Source of the DNA: Astropecten irregularis
Lineage: Eukaryota; Echinodermata; Asteroidea; Paxillosida; Astropectinidae
Direction of reading: 5' to 3'
DNA: 64,000 nt
NCBI GenBank assembly: GCA_963971285.1
Contig: OZ020248.1
Coordinates: 14,570,001 to 14,634,000, forward strand
How positions within the stretch are numbered: the stretch's first letter is position 1; the number at the start of each line of letters is the position of its first letter. The translations under genes were made by a program, and so were the position numbers. The notes beneath the pieces are model-generated. The model was not told the origin of the DNA and searched no databases. It worked only from the letters and a program-made list of their open reading frames with translations. Positions 1-8,700 of the stretch are shown here, one piece after another.

Positions 1-332
1 CTATCATACTTTGGTAGCATACCGAAACAGAAATCTTCCTACAGGGTATAAAGATGGTGATGGTAGGCGTGTACTGTTATTCTTTTTCTGCCTGAAATGG
101 TGTATATAACCAGAAAAGGGTAAAATCAATTAAAACAATTTTGATAAAAAAAGATCAACTTCGGTGAAAAGACTTACGAAATACTGTGGCTGTTTTTCAC
201 AGTTTTCTCAAAAAGTGGGCACCTTATGGGACTGGAAATTTCACAGATGACTGTTACTGTATCCGGTTTGATATTTTTGCCCATGAATCTGTATTTCTTT
301 TGACAAAAACCAAAGTATGGTATTACCTTTTT
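1..332. mobile_element. TTAA hairpin MITE (family 1), truncated by window edge
   Basis: The left end begins inside the terminal repeat (ATCATACTTTGGTAGCATACC) and the right end reads ACCAAAGTATGGTATTACC. The interior matches the other family-1 copies, including TCACAGATGACTGTTACTGT and GCCCATGAATCTGTATTTC. Short reading frames across it are not genes. Confidence 0.85.
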
Positions 333-1437
333 CAAGTACATTTTGAATACATTTCTAACGAAATTCGTGATTTCCGTCAGCAGTCGGTTACTCGGTTGAT
401 TTTTCATCAGTAGTCTGATTATTGTTCTTAAGCTTTTATACCGGAAAAACAATTCTAGTTGTAGGCCTAATAAGCTTTTACTGCGTCTGCGAAAAGCGCT
501 TTGTTTGAACTTTAATACATGAAATGGAGCAAGCTCCAATGAACGTCATATGGCCAGCCAATGCATGCTGGTTTTCAGAAAGTTGACGAGGGGAGTTGGT
601 GAAGGTAGGAGTTGGCTTGGGTGTAAATTTGGGGGTACAACTGAAGTTGGTTAGGGGATGACCCATTTACAGGAAATGAAGGAAACATATCGTATATATG
701 GTAAGTGGGTTGAAGTTTGTCACATTAATAATTGTAATTACACGATTCTGTTTTAGTCGATGTGCCCTTTTTTAGAATCAGACGCAGTCATGAAGGTAAT
801 TGAAACCGAAGTTTGCCACACACACGATTCTCTCACACAAGATTCGTACGCCAACCAACTCGTACGGCACCACCAAAATTAAGACTGTAGTCTGTACGAC
901 ATAAATATTTATTTATAACGAAATAAATGCAACATAAATTTTGATGGAGTGGATTGAGTGTGGGTAGCTTCTATTTATGGTTTGTAATAACGAAATAAAT
1001 GTGGTTTTTTTTAGAGAGACTGGAAACCTTTTTTTGGTATTCACCTTATGGATCGGTGTTCTTGTGTGAGAGGATAGAGAGTGTGGGGGGCTCTAATTAT
1101 TTGTAGTTTGTTATAACGAAATTCTTTGTGGCTGGGTACCTTTTTGTTATTTTACTATAATTACACCTCTCCCATGTCCGCACTACAAAGCAATATGGGT
1201 TGTGTCGTAGGAGTAATTGGTTGGCGTAAGAGTAGAGCAGTGTTCGTTGACATGTATGACAGGCATGCAACTTGCACTTTAAAAATAAAAGGGGGAAATT
1301 CCAATGGTGAGCACATTTGGTACAGTGTTTCAGGTTTGAATGGCATAAGAGTGAAATGGAAAAAAGGGAATTCAGCTGATCCAAGGAAAAGTTGCATGCC
1401 TGGTATGAAGAGATGAAATAGATTGGAAGTTGCTTAC
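333..1437. other. gene-free stretch downstream of the DUF3987 exon
   Basis: AT-rich sequence with no recognisable coding exon. It contains a local duplication (two blocks around 880-980 and 1000-1120 share 'ataacgaaat...tgtg' phrases and a 'ctctcacacaagattc' / 'cttgtgtgagaggatag' inverted pair), consistent with a decayed small transposon. If the DUF3987 gene continues, its next exon would lie here or beyond the window edge; I could not identify it. Confidence 0.5.
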
Positions 1438-2406
1438 CTGAATGAGGATGTCTTTCTGCATATCGCAATAAGACGTCAGCTGACTGGCTTTGATGAGCGT
1501 AGCCCTTGAAATTTGCGAGGTGGGTTTAGTGGGAACGTTTCCACGTAGAATGTCTGTTAGGACGTGGTTTGTTACATGGATGGCGAGTGCGAGTCGTTGC
1601 ATAATGTCAATTTTCTTCGATTTGGGGGGTATAGCGCCATTTCTGATGGCTTCGTTGAGGGTGTCCACAAATTCAGATTCGAGTTCATTCATCATGTCCT
1701 TGGCCGAGTCTGTGAAGGTATATGTTGGTGTCGTCGGAGTAACGTGCAGGTCGTACACGGCGGAAATGAAATCGACAAAGGACGTGATTGATTGTTCGCT
1801 GATGTATTGTTGGGCTTCTTGGCGTTGACTGAGCAGGAGTGGGCCGGTAACACTCTGGGGTGAGAATCAAGAACCTGTCTAGCAAACCTTGCCCTTCGTC
1901 GATCAAAACAAGTAGTTTTGCTAAGGGTGGAAGTTGCGTGCTTCCTAGAATGGAGAACGGCGTGTTTGGAGGGATTTGTCGATCTTTGTGCGTTGCCATG
2001 GTGAAGGATGCCCCTTCACCAGAAAAGAGCTCGCACAACAGGGATACGTCGTTACTGTTGGTTTCGTCTGGCTTCAGTAATTTGTTAAGGACGTCGAAGA
2101 TCTCGGGAGACAAGAGGAGTCCCTGTTTGTCTGTGGCAAGTTTTTTGAAGAGTCCGGATGGGGTCGCCTTTTCGATGATGAAGGAGATTAATTCCTTGTC
2201 CTGGATGAGTTGGGCCAGAGGTGCGGTAGCGGCATACTTTATGGCTTGGGACTTGCCAGTTGAAGGTGGGCCAACAAACAGGGTGTAGATGTTTGGGACG
2301 GTGTCGAAGCCATGGAAGGTCGTTAGCTTGCTCGATAGGGTCAGGATGAATAGCGTGGTCGTCAGGAGGGACATCATGATATAGCCGGAGTTGCTGTTGA
2401 CAGATG
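1438..2406 (-). pseudogene. DUF3987-type P-loop ATPase exon with internal frameshift
   Basis: A large minus-strand exon bounded by an acceptor (TTTGTCAG just above 2406) and a donor (GTAAGC, 1437-1432). It encodes a Walker A P-loop, VGPPSTGKS, then a stretch with SPEIFDVLNKLL and LCELFSGEG, then STQLPPLAKL and a GLLDRF arginine motif. This order is characteristic of DUF3987 (PF13148), a primase/helicase-associated ATPase family known mostly from phages, plasmids and scattered animal genomes. About 180 codons in, the frame shifts by one base at a GGGG run (1857-1860, CCCC on the coding strand). Downstream coding continues in another frame (QEAQQYISEQSITSF, then NEAIRNGAIPPKSKK) to the donor. 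Either this is an assembly or sequencing indel, or the gene is broken. Upstream exons were not found; the exon lies only about 210 bp beyond the ECI1 stop on the same strand. Function in animals is unknown. Confidence 0.7.
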
Positions 2407-2428
2407 CTGACAAACCAAAAAACATGTT

Positions 2429-2534
2429 GTTAACCCTGAAACAGTGTGAGGAAGTGGGTAAAATCACAGACCCCATATAACAATTTATTTTTGGCACATG
2501 TTCAAGCCATAATATTCCTATTGCAGAGACCCTT
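2429..2534. mobile_element. fragment of family-2 MITE (CTGCAG-ended)
   Basis: Matches the end of the 32.9 kb and 12.1 kb copies: GTGAGGAAGTGGGTAAAATC, then AAGCCATAATATTCC and TTGCAGAGACCC. It lies between the DUF3987 exon acceptor and the ECI1 stop codon. It contains a minus-strand AATAAA (2489-2484) that could serve as the ECI1 poly(A) signal. Confidence 0.75.
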
Positions 2535-2618
2535 AAACCCTCCATCTCGCACAAGATCAATACTTTACACAAGCTTTATCTTTGGGCGACCAAATTATCA
2601 CAAATAAATACAATCCTC

Positions 2619-2782
2619 CTATTTGGTTCTCTTTAAACGTTCCATAAATCTTCCAATGGATTCTTGTACTGCATCCTTCTGGATGAAGTCGGTGAAGAAG
2701 GCAATCTCCTCCTCTTGTCCTGATCGTACTTTCTGGATGAGAGGTGCTCTGATCATGCTCTTTGTCATGACCCTAGCATCAT
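2619..2782 (-). CDS. ECI1: ECI1 exon 8 (last)
   Basis: Follows acceptor TTTTTGTGGCAG and encodes DDARVMTKSMIRAPL to the stop at 2619-2621. It aligns with the human C-terminal region DHARQLTKAMMRKAT and the end YLERLKEE. The first codon (Asp) is split with exon 7. Confidence 0.9.
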
Positions 2783-5700
2783 CTGCCACAAAAATACACA
2801 CAGAAACGTTTATCACTACAGTGGAACGCCACAATATAACGAACACCACTATACCGAACATTTTGGCTATATTTAATATCATCCTTGGTTCCCAATGTTC
2901 ATGTACAATGTACATGTATAAGCATGTTCAGTATAACGAACGACCACTTTTCAATTTCTGTGTATCCCAGCATGTTCATTATAGTGGCATCCCACTGTAT
3001 TAAACTAGAACAGCGAAGTCTGCCATGGCTCGCTGCAGCCTTACGTGCAGTTACAAACATGATAGCAAACAACAAAATATATAACAGCAGAATGAAGCAC
3101 AAAGAATTCTTATCTAAATGAAGTATAAACCTCAGTAGTGTTTGAAATTCCAAGCCCTGCATGCACAATGTATGATTTGATGATTAACATGTACACCCAT
3201 GCCACTCATACAGCCCTAAACTTAAAGAGGCCAAATCAATCATCAACATTTTTGAACAATAGAAACAACTTCAACATTTTTCATTGATGACAATAACAAC
3301 ATTATTTTGGACAACACATACACACCCATCAAATAAATCAACATTTTGAAACAATAAAAAAAACTTCAACAATTTGTAACAATAAAAAAAACTTCAACAT
3401 TTTTCATTTACATTAATAACAACATTATTTTGGACAACACACCCATCGAAAAAAAAAAAAAAAAATTCAAAATTTTGAAACAATAGAAAAAACTTCAACA
3501 TGATTGTCTTGGACAACAGAACAATGGCCTGAGACTGAAACTGCGTATAACATTTTACAAATTGGGCTTAAAGCACATACTTAAAAAACGTTAACATTTC
3601 ACGTTGACGGCCGAACGGACGGGACAAACGATACTATGGTACATAGGCTTCGCTTTGCTTCGCAGCTTGCCAAAAACAACTAACCGTTAAATTATCGACC
3701 GACCCACCGACCGACCGACCCACCTGACCAACAGACCGACCAAATGATCAAACGCATTGCACACTGCTGACCCTACCTGGTATCTGTAACCATTTCAGCA
3801 TCTGAGTCCTCGCTGAATTCATGATTTCCTGTTCCCCCACCACCTCATCCACAAGGCCAATTGCCAAGGCTTCATCGGGTTTATAAAGCGTACCTTCAAA
3901 CATTCAAGTAAAATTAAAAGTTCAAATAAAGTTGTGCCCTACTCTGTGTTTTTTGTTTTTTGGGAGAAACTCCCAAAAGCACTCATCTAAATCTAAAAAT
4001 TGCAATGCCTCAGAAAAAAAAATGTTGCGGTTACAAAGAAGACCTCAAATTAGCAGCAGCTGGGACCATGGCATACTACTCTTTTTGTCTATAAGCATGT
4101 GGGAGTCTAAAACCAATTGGGAGGTAAAAAGGTTGGACATGCAACGGCCCTCAGATAATTGCAAAGCGTTTATAGTGAAATCAGCCCCGGGTCCCAATTT
4201 CGTGGAATCTGCTATGTGTGAAATCTATTTCATGGAATCCGTAAGCAAGACTTTCGGTGCTTAAAGGTAGTATCATACTTTGGTAAGACACCAAAACAGA
4301 AATGTTCACAGATTTACATATAAATTTTAGGGTATGAAGATGGTGCTGTTACAAACCTACTGTTAAAAATTTTCTGTCTTTTAAAATGTGTATAAATTCT
4401 GTGTATTTATCCAGAAATTAGTCAAACAACGACCGAATTTTCAAAAAAAAAAGAGAAAAGACTTAAGAAATACTGTTTTTCACGATTTTCTCGAAATGTG
4501 GGCACCGTGTGGGACTGAAATTTTCACAGATGACTATGACTGTATCTTCCTTGATATATTTGCCCATGAATCTGTACTTCTTTGACATAAACCAAAGTAT
4601 GATACTACCTTTAATTGGGTAGTAAAGAATTTCTGGGCTAACCTTAATTTTTTTCCCGCTAACACGCTGTCATATGCATTCTGTAGAAACGTAGAAAGTC
4701 CTTGCTTAGGGCAGCAAGAAAGAAAACTCTCCAGTGAAATATGCTAACCATAAGCCAAAAAAGTCTGGTATCGTAAGTGAAGCATATTTGGTTACGGTAA
4801 CGGATTCCATGAAATTGGGCCTGGATTGACACTGAATGTTAAGTGAAAGCCAACTGCTCACTTAGCAGAGCTAGTGCAACATGGCTCCGGTTCCCCTGAC
4901 AGTCCCTCTTACCTAACTGGAAGCTCTTTTCTACCGTTCTACTGCCACAGGCCCTCCGCATGATGTCTTGAACCCAGAATGGAGTTATAACACCCTACAT
5001 GCAGATACAATAATATCAACCAGCATTCTTAAAACCAAATCAAAAACTAAAGCTAAAACAAGCAAAAAAGACTTCAGGAATGTTCACGCATCATTCTTCA
5101 ACCAAGGGCCGATTTCACTATTATGCTCTGCGATCAGCGCTAAAGCCTAAATCCATCGCTAAACGTAAAACAATTTTCCGTTACGCGATGGATTTGGGAT
5201 TTAGAAATGATCGCAAAGCATTAGTGAAATTGGCTCCAGGGTTTGATAAGAGCTTCTACCATAATTTGGTAGCATACCGAAAATTCACAGATGTAGCTAT
5301 AGCTTACATGGTATAAAGATGAGGATTGTAGAAATAACATTTAGTTAACATTTTTCCATCTGAAATAATGTATTTATCCAGAAAAGTGTATTTAAACAAT
5401 TGACTAAAAATCATTTCAATCTTTGGAACATCCAAAATCCGGTGAAAATACTAGGAAATACTATGGGCGTTTTTCACTGTTTTCTCAAAAAGTGGACACC
5501 GTATGGGACTGAAAATTTCACAGATGACTGTTACTGTAACCTTCTTCATGCCTGTGAATCTGTATTTCTTTGACAGAAATCAAAGTATGATATTACTATT
5601 AGGCCTAAGTCATCATTTATCATTTCGGTAGAAAACCAACAAATCCTGGAAATCCGCCATGGTGCCCTCAGTGGTGGGATATGAACCAGGGACGCTTGAG

Positions 5701-8700
5701 GTGCTCGAAGGTGAGAAATTTAACACCAAACCAGAAGCAATAATCAAATAAGAAAAACCTATGAAATCTACAGTTCACTTAGGAAGTGACACCAATTACA
5801 TTCTAGGGCGTTTTCGAAACGGAGGCTCAGGCTCTGTTTCAGGCTCAGGCTCCATTTCGTGAATCCATTCCAAAACAACAGGTATCAAAATAGAGACTTT
5901 TGGCTGCGGTTCTGAAGTAGATTCTCTAGTTTGAAAAGGAAAACAGAGTTTCAGCTTCAATGAAAAACCGCAACTTATATTTTCAGCGTATGGATGACAG
6001 AGCTGGAGCCTGAGCCTGAGCCTGAGCCTCCGTTTCGAAAAGGCCCATATAGTCAGCAGTCATACTCAAACAAAGATCTAGTCTATTGAGTGGAATGATA
6101 AGGTCTTACGAGGCGGGATGTACTGAAGCCTGCGCTGTACTTGCCTTCTGCCATGATCCTGTAGTCACACGACAGTGCCATCAGACAACCCCCAGCAGTA
6201 GCGTGGCCCTGAGTACAGAGAGAGAAAGAGAGGGAGAAACGAAACAGTGAGACCCTTTTGTAAAACCTCAGCTTAGATTCAATACTTTGGCTTCGGTATC
6301 ACATTTTGTACATCCATCTGAAGGCTACAGGCTTAAAAAACACTGGCTTTTTTGGCAAGGGGTTTCAATTTAGACACCCTGCTTTGAAGAAAAAGTTTCA
6401 AGAACTGTGAACCGGTCTTCTAGTCAACAGGGCAATGCGCACACAAAACAACGCGTGCATGCTCACAATTGCGTGCGTGTGCGCTGTTGACTTGAAGACC
6501 GGTTCTCAAAAGTCTCCCATTAGGCACATTCTGACACACCAAAAAGCGGGACTATTTAGGTCGCGAATTGCAGCGCGACCCAAATAGTCGCGCTTATTTG
6601 TGTGGGAACACAAATAATCGCTAGCACACTAGAAGTGCGTCTTTTTGCAAAAAGTCGCTGTGTGAACGGTGCACCTAAATATACCGGTTTTTTATATCCC
6701 ATCATGCAAGGCGGGCCCGCGAGTTTAGCACAGGATGCATGCCAACTTCACGCTTCACTACGTACGTGCTGTTTGATAGAAATCATACCAGTGCGATTTG
6801 GGTCGCGCTTTTTTGCCTGTGTGGACACGACAAAAAACGCAAGTATTTGGGTCGCAAAAATAGTCACGCTTTTTGGTGTGTGAGAACGTGCCTACAATCC
6901 TGATTATTCACATTATAATAACTACATTGAAAGTCAGCTTACTGACTAACATTGACGGCAGCTATGGTCACCAGTCTGGTTCCGTACAGCCTCACACAAA
7001 ACTCTTGCAGGGATCGCCACAGGGCGCGGATGTGGTCGCTAGACCTCTGGTGAATCTCCCCGATGTCCAGACCCGCTGAGAAAATGCCCGGGTTGGCCTG
7101 TGAGTGTGAGCAGAACATGTAAATGTAATTCTTTCAGAAAAATGATCTGCATATCTCAATATTCGTTTCGACTAGCCTACTCCAGTCAGAGTCTCCTGAT
7201 GATGACTAGAGCAGGCTAGTCGAAACGTTGCGACTTCAGGGGCGGTCCATAAAGTACGTACACACGAAATGCCGACTTTTTTTAAACCCCCCTACCCCCT
7301 CATGTACGCATGCCGTACACAGTGGTCCCAACACCACTCCCCCTCCCCTGTATGCATTCCACATAAGGTTTTTCACTTCTTGGTACCTCGCTTTTATATA
7401 GCATCATTAAAATGTCACAGTAATCCGGGCAGGTACCCTTATTGGGACATCACATTCAAATTATGAAATGCATGACTAAAGTGTAGCAGGTTTTTATACT
7501 AGCCACCCTTTAAGACATAAATTTCATGGTTAGCAAATTTGTGTGCGAATTAGCTAGGCAGTGAAATTATAATAATAATAATAATTTGGGAGGCAAATCA
7601 TCCTTACTCGCAGCTGGGGTGCTGAATTGCGAGGGATGCGACTTCAATGTGATCGAGTAGCAGGCTTTCATGGGCGCCCTTGGCTGCCAGCCACATCAAC
7701 TCATATATGATCACAGACTACAGCATGAGATCGAAAGTGTTTGATTTTTGTGGAGGGAGGAAAACCTGATCACCTGGAGAAAAACCCTCGAAGCATGGGA
7801 GAGAACCAACTCACAACTCTACTCACATATGACCCAGGCCGGATTCGAACCCGGGCCACATTGCTGAGAGGCGAGTGCCTAATGCACTTGCCACTAAGGC
7901 TGCAGTTTGTATCCGGTTAACCGGTTAACTGACCATTCAAAAGGGTACCCGGGTACATATTCCCAGTTAGGTTAATCGAAAAGTATCTTTTTAATTGCCT
8001 CTTCTTTTTGAAAAATAGACACTTATAGAGTTCACAAAGAAAAAATTTCAATGATCTTTTGAAAATTGGACCAGCAGGCTTATGCAAAGCAAAGGCCAAA
8101 CATTTTGCTATGTCTCCCACTGCCAAATGTTGTGACAAAAGAATGTTGTCAAACAAGTTCCTAAAAGACCCAAACTTAATAAATTTCTTTGTTTTTCTTT
8201 GTTTTCTTTGTTATACGGGTAATCGTAACCGTAACCGAAAAACAGACGGGTAACCGGTTACAAAATTATTTGTAAACTTACAGCCCTCCTTGCCACCTAT
8301 GCCCCCAATCAAATTGGCCCCTGATCGATCAGTGAATCCATCCCTTGAGCTGTTTGTAGAGTAGACGGAGATGGTTACTAATACTTACAGATGTGAGGAT
8401 GACCCCTCGACAATAGCCGCCATTCTCCAGACTTTCCAGCTTGCTACTCATCTCATCCATGAATTCCTTGTTGAATCCGTTGAAGGGCTTCCGGTTCATC
8501 TTCAACACGCTCATCTCTGAGTCGTCGGAGAACAAACCAAAAGGAAGGAAATGTTTGCTAACAAAATAGCTGACAACCTGTAGTATAAATGATTGAGTGG
8601 GGGACTCACTGAGTCCAGAAATCAGATTTCACAAAACGTTAAATATATGGCAAAATATGCTTTCTTTCATCTTCATGCTGAATGTGGGCTTTTCTATCAT

